Below, piece by piece: positions 33,562 through 42,097 of a stretch of 64,000 nt of DNA. This stretch comes from Solimonas sp041659605. Lineage in GTDB: Bacteria; Pseudomonadota; Gammaproteobacteria; Nevskiales; Nevskiaceae. The notes beneath the pieces were generated by a model. The model had not been told where the DNA came from. It did not search any database and saw only the letters and a list, made by a program, of their open reading frames with translations. The stretch spans positions 14,241 through 78,240 of the forward strand of contig JBAZXW010000021.1 of assembly GCA_041659605.1 (NCBI GenBank). Direction: 5' to 3'. The position numbers and the translations under genes were made by a program. Positions within the stretch are counted from its first letter, which is position 1. Each line of letters begins with the position of its first letter.

Positions 33562-36500
33562 ATGACCATGTTGTTGAATGCCACGCAGCGTCGGCTGCTT
33601 GCGGCTGTTTTTTCTTTGAGCGTTGCCGCATCCGTGCAGGCACAGGAAGGTGAAGTCGCTTCCGACCCCGCCTATGAACAGGGTGCCGACGCCTCGACGC
33701 AGGGCGCTGATGCCGCCGCTCCGGAAGCGGTCACCGCCGAGGAAGCGGGCAGCTCCGCCGAACCGGTGTCCGACGAGGGCAACGAATCCGCCGTCGAGCC
33801 GGTGGCCGAAGCGCCGGTTTCCGAGGCGGCCGTCGTCGAGACGATCGAAGTCGAGCCGCTGCGCGAGGCCGAAGCCCCCGAGACGCCGGCGGAAGAGGAA
33901 GGCACGACCAAGCTGGAAGCGATCGAAGTCACCGGTTCGCGCATCCGCCGCATCGACTACGAAACCTCCCAGCCGGTCACCGTCGTGACGCGTGAGGACA
34001 TCGAGCGCACCGGTCTGAGCAACATCGGCGACCTGCTGCAGGAACTGCCGTCGGCGGGTTCCGCACTCAACCGCGCCTTCAACAACGGCGGCGCCGGTAC
34101 TGCGGAAGTCGATCTGCGCAACCTCGGCTCGCAGCGCGTGCTGGTGCTGGTGGACGGCCGCCGCTGGATTCCCGGCGTCGGCAACTACCCGGCCGTCGAC
34201 CTCAACACCATTCCTGCGTCGATCGTCGAACGTATCGAAGTGCTGAAGGACGGCGCCTCGGCCGTGTACGGCTCCGATGCGATCACCGGCGTCATCAACA
34301 TCATCACCCGCAAGGATTTCGTCGGCAGCACCTTCCAAGCGCAGGCGAACGCATTCGAGCAGGGCGATGGCCTGCAGCAGCAGTACAGTGCCAACTGGGG
34401 AACGGTGTCGGACGACACCTCGATCTTCGTCGACATCAACTTCGTGCGTCAGGCGGAGGTCTCCGCCAGCGATCGCGAGATTTCGGAAGTGCCGCTGTTC
34501 GGCACCGGCTTCACGCGCGGCAGCCTGTTCAGCCCGCGCGGTTCGATCCTGTTCATTCCCAATGCCGCCAACGGCAGCATCCTGGGCACCGAGCTGTGCC
34601 CGGATCTGGCGCCGGAAGTGGTCAACGGCACGCTCGAGGATGAGGGGCTGCCGGGCGGCATTCCGGCCGGTGCGCCGGTCGGTGGCCTGCAGCTGTGCAA
34701 CATGATCCTGCAGCAGGGTCAGACGATCACCGGCGATCCGAGCGAGAACACCGCAACGGTGGCTGGACGCTACGAGCCGCGCGACACGACCTCGCTCGAT
34801 CCGGCGGTCAACGACAACTACAACTACGCGCCGATCAATTACCTGTTGACGCCGTTCGAACAGGCCTCGCTGTTCACGCAGATTTCGCAGCGCCTGTTCG
34901 ACAGCGTCCAGTTCACCGGCCGCGCCCTGTACAACCGGCACAAGACCGAACGCAATCTGGCCGAGACGCCGCTGCTGTTCGGCGACCTGACCTTCCCGCC
35001 GTACAACTCGATCTATATCGCTGCGGATCAGCTGTACAACCCCTTCGACCAGGACATCGGCACGCATGCCGGTCAGGGCACGGCCGCAGACCAGGGCCTT
35101 GGACCGGGCCTGGGCATCGTCGGCCGCCGTTTCGTCGAAGCGGGACCGCGCTTCATCTCCCGCACCACGGAGACGCTGTTCCTGACCGGTGCGCTGCAGG
35201 GCGACTTCTCGATCCTGGACAAGTTCATGACTTGGGATGTGGGCTACGCGAACGGGCGGATACTCAACTCCAACCTGCACCGTGGCGACCTCAACATGGA
35301 GCGCGTCAAGCTCGCGCTCGGACCGGCCGCCGACTGCGTCGCGCCCTGCGTGCCGCTCAACCTGTTCGGCGGTCCCGGCACGATCACGCAGGACCAGCTC
35401 GATTACGTCCTGTACGAGGCCGCAAGCTCGGCAGAGGGCAATCTCCAGTACGTCTGGGCCGGCATCGGGGGCGAGATCAGCGACTTCGGGTTCCTGGCGG
35501 CGCCGCTGGGCATCGCCATGGGCGTCGAATACCGCACCGAGAGCTTCGAGAACCAGCCCGATCCCTTCGTCCAGTCGGGCATTTCGAGCACGAACATCCA
35601 GCGAGCGACGCGTGGCGACACCAGCGTCAAGGAAGCCTACATCGAGTTTGACGTGCCCTTGCTCGCCGATCTTCCCGGTATCCAGGAGCTGGGTCTGAGC
35701 CTGGCCGGCCGCTACTCGGATTACGGCCGCTTCGATCCGGCGACGACCGGCAAGGTCGGCCTGCGCTGGAAGCCGATCGACGACATACTGCTGCGCGGCA
35801 CCTACTCGCAGGCGTTCCGAGCGCCGTCCGTGGTCGACCTGTTCCTGGGCGACGCTGACGGATACCCGGAGCTCAGCGATCCGTGCGTCGGACCCGAGGC
35901 CGGATCGGTGGAGGAGCAGAACTGCGAGGCGGACGGCGTCAACACGACGACCTCGACCCAGCTCGGCACGCAGATCCTGACCCGCTTCGGCGGCAATCCC
36001 GATCTGGAGCCGGAAACGGCGACCAGCTACACGGCCGGCCTGGTCTTCAGCCCGGAGTTCATCCCGGAGTTCACCGTGACCGTCGACTACTACAGCATCG
36101 AGGCCGAGGACTTCATCTCCAATCTGGCGCCGGACTTCATCCTCGACTCGTGCTACTCGCAGCCGCGCGACGAGGGCACGCGGCCGGTGACCTGCGACTT
36201 CGTCATCCGCAATTCCGGCGGCTCGATTGCCTACATCAAGTCGCCGAGCTTCAACTTTGCGCGCGTCGAGACGTCGGGCTTCGAAGTGGCGATGGAATAC
36301 CTGCTGCCGACGGCGGCGCTGGGGGAGTTCGCAGAGGGACTGGGCACCTTCAAGCTGATGTTCGATTCCAGCTATCTCGACAAGTTCGACCAGTACACGC
36401 CCAATGCCGACGGTTCGAGCACCAAGGAAGCCTATGCCGGCACGAATCAGGGCGATACGCCGCTGTCACGCTTCAAGTTCAACACGACGCTGCAGTGGAC

Positions 36501-36852
36501 CGCCGGGCAGTGGGATGCCAGCTGGACCGCACGCTACATCTACCACACGATCGAAGACTGCGACGACGGCTTCGAGCCGAGCCTGAGCAGCCTGGGTTTG
36601 TGCTCACAGCCGGACGACGACTTGACCGACACCACGGACGACTCGAAGAACGAGCTTGAGACCATCGTCTACCACAACGTTCAGCTGAACTATGAAATCC
36701 CCGGCTGGGAGACCAAGCTGACCCTCGGCGTGATCAACCTGCTCGACCAGGATCCGCCGATCTCGTACACGGCCTTCGCCAACAGCTTCCCGGGCACCTT
36801 GTACGAAGCGCCGGGCCGCCAGCCTTACGTGAAGTTGCAGAAGCGCTTCTAG
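33562..36852 (+). CDS. TonB-dependent outer-membrane receptor 1
   Basis: A 1096-residue receptor. ATG 33562 follows a G-rich leader and starts a signal peptide ending SVQAQ. Then comes an Ala/Glu-rich acidic extension (about residues 30-115), two TonB-box-like motifs (VVETIEVEPLRE and LEAIEVTGSRIRR), the plug domain (VTVVTREDIERTGLSNIGDL; VLKDGASAVYGSDAITGVIN) and the beta-barrel, ending with a terminal Phe (KLQKRF). It should import a bulky ligand at the outer membrane with TonB energy; the ligand is not identifiable. A small number of cysteines in barrel loops (for example ELCPDL, DPCVGPEAG) suggests loop disulfides. Confidence 0.93.
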   Translation: MTMLLNATQRRLLAAVFSLSVAASVQAQEGEVASDPAYEQGADASTQGADAAAPEAVTAEEAGSSAEPVSDEGNESAVEPVAEAPVSEAAVVETIEVEPLREAEAPETPAEEEGTTKLEAIEVTGSRIRRIDYETSQPVTVVTREDIERTGLSNIGDLLQELPSAGSALNRAFNNGGAGTAEVDLRNLGSQRVLVLVDGRRWIPGVGNYPAVDLNTIPASIVERIEVLKDGASAVYGSDAITGVINIITRKDFVGSTFQAQANAFEQGDGLQQQYSANWGTVSDDTSIFVDINFVRQAEVSASDREISEVPLFGTGFTRGSLFSPRGSILFIPNAANGSILGTELCPDLAPEVVNGTLEDEGLPGGIPAGAPVGGLQLCNMILQQGQTITGDPSENTATVAGRYEPRDTTSLDPAVNDNYNYAPINYLLTPFEQASLFTQISQRLFDSVQFTGRALYNRHKTERNLAETPLLFGDLTFPPYNSIYIAADQLYNPFDQDIGTHAGQGTAADQGLGPGLGIVGRRFVEAGPRFISRTTETLFLTGALQGDFSILDKFMTWDVGYANGRILNSNLHRGDLNMERVKLALGPAADCVAPCVPLNLFGGPGTITQDQLDYVLYEAASSAEGNLQYVWAGIGGEISDFGFLAAPLGIAMGVEYRTESFENQPDPFVQSGISSTNIQRATRGDTSVKEAYIEFDVPLLADLPGIQELGLSLAGRYSDYGRFDPATTGKVGLRWKPIDDILLRGTYSQAFRAPSVVDLFLGDADGYPELSDPCVGPEAGSVEEQNCEADGVNTTTSTQLGTQILTRFGGNPDLEPETATSYTAGLVFSPEFIPEFTVTVDYYSIEAEDFISNLAPDFILDSCYSQPRDEGTRPVTCDFVIRNSGGSIAYIKSPSFNFARVETSGFEVAMEYLLPTAALGEFAEGLGTFKLMFDSSYLDKFDQYTPNADGSSTKEAYAGTNQGDTPLSRFKFNTTLQWTAGQWDASWTARYIYHTIEDCDDGFEPSLSSLGLCSQPDDDLTDTTDDSKNELETIVYHNVQLNYEIPGWETKLTLGVINLLDQDPPISYTAFANSFPGTLYEAPGRQPYVKLQKRF

Positions 36853-36864
36853 AGTGCGGACAGG

Positions 36865-36897
36865 AAACCCCGATACGGCATGCGCCATTGGGGTTTT
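36865..36897 (+). terminator. Probable Rho-independent terminator
   Basis: AAACCCC (36865-36871) and GGGGTTTT (36890-36897) form a stem around an 18-base loop with a short T-run, 12 bases after the first receptor's stop codon. The loop is long, so efficiency is uncertain. Confidence 0.65.
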
Positions 36898-36936
36898 CTT
36901 ATTTAAGGGATTGCAAACATTGGGATCGGGGAATAC

Positions 36937-37236
36937 ATGACGCCAGTTCGCGCAACGCTCATGGCGACCGCCATCGTGCTGCTTTGCACGGCCTGTGCCG
37001 GCGACGGCGCATCGCGCAAGTCCGATGTGCCGGCGAAGACCGCCAGGAACTCGTCGACCGCGAAGTCGAGCGATCCTTCCGTCAATTGCTCGGTTGAGCG
37101 CGCGGTTGGCACCAATATTCCCAAGAAGACCTGCATGACGGCCGGCCAGCGCGAGGCGGCACGCAAGCAGGCGGCCGAAGCGGTCGGCGGTCTGCAGCGC
37201 TCCGGTGGGACAGGCAACAGGGAATCCGGACTCTGA
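36937..37236 (+). CDS. Small exported (likely lipo-) protein with paired Cys motif
   Basis: A 99-residue protein. The N-terminus is a signal peptide with an imperfect lipobox (LLCTACAGDG). A Ser/Lys/Thr-rich linker follows, then a conserved-looking block NCSVERAVGTNIPKKTCMTA in which two Cys flank VGTNIP, and a charged helix. I have seen this C...VGTN...C-M/L-T arrangement in unnamed small exported proteins of Xanthomonadales and sphingomonads, without known function. It lies between two TonB-receptor genes, suggesting a periplasmic accessory role. Confidence 0.7.
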   Translation: MTPVRATLMATAIVLLCTACAGDGASRKSDVPAKTARNSSTAKSSDPSVNCSVERAVGTNIPKKTCMTAGQREAARKQAAEAVGGLQRSGGTGNRESGL

Positions 37237-37363
37237 AACGGATGAATCGTGTCGCGTGCCGGCATCGATCTCAACAGCCTGCGGCATTGTGAAAAGGGAT
37301 TACAGATGGGAGCGCGTTGGTCTGATGACTGGCCGCGTTCTGCACGTTGGGGGATTTTGGGGG

Positions 37364-40300
37364 ATGACCATGTTTTTGAATGCCACGCAGCGTCGGCTGT
37401 TTGCGGCTGTTTTTTCTTTGAGCGTTGCCGCATCCGTGCAGGCACAGGAAGGCGAAGTTGCTTCCGAACCCGCCTACGACCAAGGTGCGGAGGCTCCGGT
37501 GCAAGACGCTGGCGTCGTAGTTCCGGAAACGGAGGGTGAAGAGGCGAGCGCAGCGGATGAGCCAGCCGCGGACGCCCCAACCGCTGAAGCGACCGAAGAG
37601 AGCGCCGCCCCCGTCGAGACCATTGAGGTCGAGCCGCTGCGCGAGGCCGAAGCACCCGCCGCGGAGCCCGAGCTGCGGGAAGGCGGCACGAAACTGGATG
37701 CGATCGAAGTCACCGGTTCGCGCCTGCGGCGCACCGACTACGAAACGGCGCAGCCCGTCGTCGTGATCACCCGCGACGATCTTGAACGCAGCGGTTTGAC
37801 GGACATCAGTGAAGTGCTGCGCAACATCACCGCGGCGGGCAACAACAGCCTCAGCGCCCAGCAGGGCCGCTTTGCGCTGACGATGGGCGAAACCAACCTC
37901 GACCTGCGCAACCTGGGCGCCAATCACACGCTGCTGCTGGTGAATGGCCGCCGCTGGATCTCGGGCCTGAACCAGACGTCGACCTCGACGTCGGACTACA
38001 ACACGATTCCCACCGCCATCATCGAGCGCGTGGAAATCCTCAAGGACGGCGCGTCCGCGATCTACGGATCGGATGCGATCGCCGGCGTCGTCAACGTGAT
38101 CACGCGCAAGGATTTCGACGGGCTCGCACTTTCGTACCACGTCGGCCAGTTCTACGAGCAGGGTGACGGCGAGAACCAGCAGGCATCGGTGTCCTGGGGC
38201 TGGAACCGGCCGGACACGAACCTGTTCCTCAATCTGAGCTACACGGACCAGGCAAGAGCGCCGAACGAGAACCGGCCGATCACGGCCAGCCCGAGTGCAG
38301 GGCCCACGCGCAACAGCATCGTCACGCCCAATGCGCTGCTGCGTTTTGTCGAGCTCGATTCGGCACGCGCCGCGCTTTACCAGTGCCCGAATCTGCAAGC
38401 GGGCATCGCCGCCGGCGCGGCCCCTCCGCTCGGCGGACCGCTGGTGATGACGCAGATCATCCCTGCCGGCCTGGTGCTCTGCGATCTGACGCTGAATCAG
38501 GGCGCTACCGGCGGCGCCGGCAATCCGCTGGACTACCACCAGATCAACCGCGCCACGCCCAGCGACGTCTACAACCGTTTCGCGGATGGCACGCTCAAGG
38601 AGCCGAACTCGCGCACGGCGCTGTTCGGGCAGATCGAACAGCGTCTGTTCGACAACCTGAGCCTCAATTTCGAGGGGCTGTACAACAAGCGCGAGTCGGT
38701 CAGCGTCGGCCAGAACGCTTATCTGGGCGGCGGCAACCTCGACGGCGGCCCGCAGGGTTATCTGGCCTATATCTCCGCGACCAACCCCAACAACCCGTTT
38801 GCGCAGGACATCGGCTGGGATTCCAGCTGCGGACCGGCCGGTACCGATCCGCACAGCCCGAGTTGCACCGGTATCGGTGACGGCAGCGGTTCCTGGGCGA
38901 TCCGCCAGGGCCCCGGTCTCAACAACCAGAGTTTTTCCGCGACGGTCGACACCCTCCGGCTCGGCGGGGGCCTGAGCGGCAACTTCGGCCTGCTCGACCG
39001 CATGGTGACCTGGGACGCGGGCTATGTTTTCTCGCGGAGCAAGATCGAGGAAATCCTGCCGTCGACGAACTACGAGCTTGCGGGCATCGCGCTGGGCAAC
39101 TCCGGCACCTGCGACGGCGACTGCGCCCCCCTGAACGTGTTTCAGGGAACCGCGGGCCTGACCCAGGCGGCGATCGACTACATCGTCACCAACAACTGGC
39201 AGCGCAACCAGACGCGGCAGGACATCGCCTACCTGAATTTCGCGAGCGAGCTGTCGGCCGGCGACTGGCTGCCGGCGCCCATCGCCGTGGCCATCGGCGG
39301 CGAATTCCGGCGTGACGAGTACAACAGCAAGATCGATCCGACGATTCAGCAGGGACTGATCCGTCTCAACACGCAGAATCCGCTGAGCGGCCGTACCTAC
39401 GCGCGCGAGGCTTACGTTGAACTCGGAATTCCACTGCTGAAGGACGCCGCTTTTGCGCAGTCTCTCGATCTCGATCTGGCGGGGCGCTACTCGCACTACC
39501 CGCGCATCGGCGCGGTCAAGACCGGCAAGGCCGGCCTGCGCTGGCAGCCCTTGGAGGAAGTCCTGCTCCGGGCCACCTATTCGACCGGCTTTCGTGCACC
39601 GAACGTCGGTGAACTCTATCTGGGTGCGGCCCAGAGCTACGATCCGCTGGCGGATCCCTGCGCCGATCCGGGCACGAACGACACCGCGGACCAGAACTGC
39701 ACGACGGACGGCAACCCGGGCGGTGGCTCGGGCAACAACGTGGCCACGCCGTATGATCTGTGGACGGGCAACCTCGATCTGCAGCCCGAGCGCTCGCACA
39801 ATCTGACCTACGGGCTGATCTATTCGCCGATCCCGGACCTGAGCATCGGCGTCGACTTCTACGACATCACGATCGATGACTTCGTCGTCATCGGCCAGGG
39901 GCAGTTCTTCCTCGATTCCTGCTACAAGACCACACAGCGCAACTACTGCGATTACATCCATCGCGATGGCACCGGCACGCTGACCTACGTCGACACGCCG
40001 TTCTTCAATCTTGCCAGCGTGGAAACGGCCGGCGTCGACTACGGCATCGATTACCGCCTGCCGTTCCCTGATGACCTGGGCATGTTCAAGCTGAAGCTGG
40101 ACGCGTCGTACCTGTACAAGTTCGAGTCGAGCAGGCCGCAGCCGGGCCAGGAAGACGAGGTGAGCAACGAAGTCGGCAGGGTCAGCGGTCAGTTCTCTGG
40201 TTATCCGCGGTGGAAGGCGAACGGCTACCTGAGCTGGCAGTTCGAGCGTCTGAAGGCGAGCTGGTCGACGCGCATGGCGTATCGGATGATCGAAGACTGC

Positions 40301-40636
40301 GGCGACTTCTTCCCGACGCCGTCACTGGAGGATCTGGGCTTGTGCAGCGATCCCAGCAGGCAGATCGGCGTTGAAACCGACCCTACAACGGGCATGGAAA
40401 CTCCGATCATGTCTGAACCGAAAAACAAGCTGAAGACGATTTTCTATCACAGCGTCCAGATTGGTTATCAGCTCGCGGACTACGACGCTGAGATTTCGAT
40501 CGGCGTGAACAACGTCCTCGATCAGGATCCGCAGGTTTCGCGCAGCCTGAACTCGCTTTACTGGTACAACTACGACCCGAATCACTATGAGCCGCCCGGT
40601 CGTTTTGGGTACATCAACCTGGGCGTGAAGTTCTGA
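37364..40636 (+). CDS. TonB-dependent outer-membrane receptor 2
   Basis: A 1090-residue receptor built like its neighbour: signal peptide ending SVQAQ, acidic Ala/Glu/Pro extension, two TonB-box-like motifs (PVETIEVEPLRE and LDAIEVTGSRLRR), a plug (VVVITRDDLERSGLTDISEV; ILKDGASAIYGSDAIAGVVN) and a barrel ending NLGVKF. The first 30 codons differ from receptor 1 by only 3 of 90 bases, but the plug and barrel have diverged. Barrel loops have Cys pairs (WDSSCGPAG...PSCTG; ADPCADPG...QNCTTDG). The ligand is unknown; a related but distinct substrate from receptor 1 is likely. Confidence 0.93.
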   Translation: MTMFLNATQRRLFAAVFSLSVAASVQAQEGEVASEPAYDQGAEAPVQDAGVVVPETEGEEASAADEPAADAPTAEATEESAAPVETIEVEPLREAEAPAAEPELREGGTKLDAIEVTGSRLRRTDYETAQPVVVITRDDLERSGLTDISEVLRNITAAGNNSLSAQQGRFALTMGETNLDLRNLGANHTLLLVNGRRWISGLNQTSTSTSDYNTIPTAIIERVEILKDGASAIYGSDAIAGVVNVITRKDFDGLALSYHVGQFYEQGDGENQQASVSWGWNRPDTNLFLNLSYTDQARAPNENRPITASPSAGPTRNSIVTPNALLRFVELDSARAALYQCPNLQAGIAAGAAPPLGGPLVMTQIIPAGLVLCDLTLNQGATGGAGNPLDYHQINRATPSDVYNRFADGTLKEPNSRTALFGQIEQRLFDNLSLNFEGLYNKRESVSVGQNAYLGGGNLDGGPQGYLAYISATNPNNPFAQDIGWDSSCGPAGTDPHSPSCTGIGDGSGSWAIRQGPGLNNQSFSATVDTLRLGGGLSGNFGLLDRMVTWDAGYVFSRSKIEEILPSTNYELAGIALGNSGTCDGDCAPLNVFQGTAGLTQAAIDYIVTNNWQRNQTRQDIAYLNFASELSAGDWLPAPIAVAIGGEFRRDEYNSKIDPTIQQGLIRLNTQNPLSGRTYAREAYVELGIPLLKDAAFAQSLDLDLAGRYSHYPRIGAVKTGKAGLRWQPLEEVLLRATYSTGFRAPNVGELYLGAAQSYDPLADPCADPGTNDTADQNCTTDGNPGGGSGNNVATPYDLWTGNLDLQPERSHNLTYGLIYSPIPDLSIGVDFYDITIDDFVVIGQGQFFLDSCYKTTQRNYCDYIHRDGTGTLTYVDTPFFNLASVETAGVDYGIDYRLPFPDDLGMFKLKLDASYLYKFESSRPQPGQEDEVSNEVGRVSGQFSGYPRWKANGYLSWQFERLKASWSTRMAYRMIEDCGDFFPTPSLEDLGLCSDPSRQIGVETDPTTGMETPIMSEPKNKLKTIFYHSVQIGYQLADYDAEISIGVNNVLDQDPQVSRSLNSLYWYNYDPNHYEPPGRFGYINLGVKF

Positions 40637-40653
40637 TCTGATCGCCTGACAAG

Positions 40654-40686
40654 AGACCCCGGAGCGGCGATCCGCTTCGGGGTCTT
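40654..40686 (+). terminator. Probable Rho-independent terminator after receptor 2
   Basis: AGACCCCG (40654-40661) and CGGGGTCT (40678-40685) form an 8-base-pair stem extended by GAGCG/CGCTT, followed by only a short pyrimidine tract (TTCTGC). It begins 17 bases after the stop codon. Confidence 0.7.
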
Positions 40687-40737
40687 CTGCGTTCCGGGCC
40701 GCCGTCGACAGTCATGCCCATCGGTTAAGCTGCACGA

Positions 40738-41697
40738 ATGGGATATTCAAGAATCGCAGGCACCGGCAGCTACCTGCCGGAACAGGTGGTCACGAACAGC
40801 GAGCTGGCGGTACGCATCGAGACCAGCGACGAGTGGATCGTGTCGCGCACCGGCATCGAGGCGCGTCACGTCGCCGCCGAAGGCGAGCTGACCAGCGACC
40901 TGGCGCTGCACGCGGCGCGCCGCGCGATGGCATCCGCGGGCGTCGAGCCGGCGGACATCGATCTGATCATCGTCGCGACGACCACGCCGGACATGGTGTT
41001 TCCGTCGACCGCATGCATCCTGCAGTCCAAGCTCGGCGTGAAACAGGGCGCGGCCTTCGACGTGCAGGCGGTGTGCACCGGCTTCATCTATGCCCTGGCG
41101 ATTGCCGACAAGTTCATCGCCAGCGGCGCGCACAAGTGCGCGCTGGTGGTCGGCGCCGAGGTGTTCTCGCGCCTGCTCGACTGGAACGACCGCCGCACCT
41201 GCGTGCTGTTCGGCGACGGTGCCGGCGCCGTCGTGCTCAAGCCGTCGGATGCGCCGGGCATCTATTCCACGCACCTGCACGCAGACGGCAGCTACGGGCA
41301 CATCCTGCGCGTCGGCGGCGGCATCGCCGAAGGCAAGCTGCGCGGCAATCCGTTCCTGGAGATGGATGGGCAGGCGGTGTTCAAGCTCGCGGTGCGTGTG
41401 CTTGACGAGTGCTCGCGCGAAGCGCTCGAAAAGAACGGCTTCAAGGGCAGCGATCTCGACTGGTTCGTTCCGCACCAGGCGAATCTGCGCATCATCAATG
41501 CGACCGCCGACAAGATGGGCGTGCCGCGCGAGCGCGTCGTCACGACCGTGCATCGTCAGGGCAACACCTCCGCGGCCTCGGTGCCGCTGGCGCTCGACAC
41601 CGCGGTGCGCGACGGGCGTATCCAGCCCGGACACCTGGTGCTGCTCGAAGGCGTCGGCGGCGGCATGACCTGGGGCTCGGCGCTGCTGCGCTGGTAG
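40738..41697 (+). CDS. fabH: Beta-ketoacyl-ACP synthase III
   Basis: A 319-residue enzyme with the complete catalytic triad: Cys113 (DVQAVCTGF), His244 (FVPHQANLRI) and Asn274 (HRQGNTSAAS), plus GVGGGMTWGSALLRW at the C-terminus. It condenses acetyl-CoA (or another starter) with malonyl-ACP to begin fatty-acid synthesis. It is not in the usual plsX-fabH-fabD-fabG cluster, so it could be a second copy with other starter specificity, or the genome may have split that cluster. It is followed by slyX. Confidence 0.95.
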   Translation: MGYSRIAGTGSYLPEQVVTNSELAVRIETSDEWIVSRTGIEARHVAAEGELTSDLALHAARRAMASAGVEPADIDLIIVATTTPDMVFPSTACILQSKLGVKQGAAFDVQAVCTGFIYALAIADKFIASGAHKCALVVGAEVFSRLLDWNDRRTCVLFGDGAGAVVLKPSDAPGIYSTHLHADGSYGHILRVGGGIAEGKLRGNPFLEMDGQAVFKLAVRVLDECSREALEKNGFKGSDLDWFVPHQANLRIINATADKMGVPRERVVTTVHRQGNTSAASVPLALDTAVRDGRIQPGHLVLLEGVGGGMTWGSALLRW

Positions 41698-41714
41698 TGG
41701 CGACGGGCGCAGCA

Positions 41715-41918
41715 ATGGACGACCGGCTGATCGATCTGGAAACGCGCCTGACGTACCAGGAGGCGACGCTGCACCAGCTCAACGCCATCGTTACCGAGCA
41801 GCAGCAGCGCATCGAGCAGCTCGAACGCGTCTGCCGCGAACTGGCAACGCGTGTCGCGCGGGCCGCAGAAGGTGGGCTCAAGGGCAGCGCGGTGGACGAA
41901 GTTCCACCGCATTACTGA
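41715..41918 (+). CDS. slyX: SlyX-family protein
   Basis: A 67-residue coiled coil, LIDLETRLTYQEATLHQLNA followed by EQQQRIEQLERVCRELATRV, ending PPHY as SlyX proteins do. It is 17 bases after fabH and in another frame. The function of SlyX is not established; the gene name comes from its position near slyD in Escherichia coli. Confidence 0.93.
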   Translation: MDDRLIDLETRLTYQEATLHQLNAIVTEQQQRIEQLERVCRELATRVARAAEGGLKGSAVDEVPPHY

Positions 41919-41983
41919 AGCCTTGCGGTGATCGTGACGTTCTCGTCGCTGACCTGGCCGAAAGACGGCTGACGCTGTCCTGG

Positions 41984-42008
41984 TAGCCCGGGCTGCGCCC
42001 GGGCTACG
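41984..42008. repeat. Palindromic GTAGCCCGGG element, copy 2
   Basis: A perfect palindrome GTAGCCCGGGC-TGC-GCCCGGGCTAC. It is the core shared with the elements at 31665 and 49721 and lies 17 bases before the REP-like palindrome copy 2. Confidence 0.8.
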
Positions 42009-42025
42009 GCGGTGACGCATTCCTG

Positions 42026-42097
42026 TAGGAGCGGCCCCTGGCCGCGATGCGGCGCGCACACTGCACGAAAAGAATCGCGGCCGTGGGCCGCTCCTAC
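42026..42097. repeat. REP-like long palindrome, copy 2
   Basis: A 72-base near copy of the element at 20520-20592: it begins GTAGGAGCGGCCCCTGGCCG and ends GGCCGTGGGCCGCTCCTAC. The central part ACGAAAAGAATCGCGG is identical. The stop codon of the leftward FemAB-like gene lies inside it. Confidence 0.85.

Noticed and set aside
33406..35280. 624-codon minus-strand open frame opposite receptor 1
   Set aside because: Shadow of the receptor gene; composition is Arg/Val/Gly-rich with no family features.
37271..39961. 896-codon open frame on the minus strand inside receptor 2
   Set aside because: It lies wholly opposite a well-supported TonB receptor, has no start site or domain and reflects high GC at third positions.
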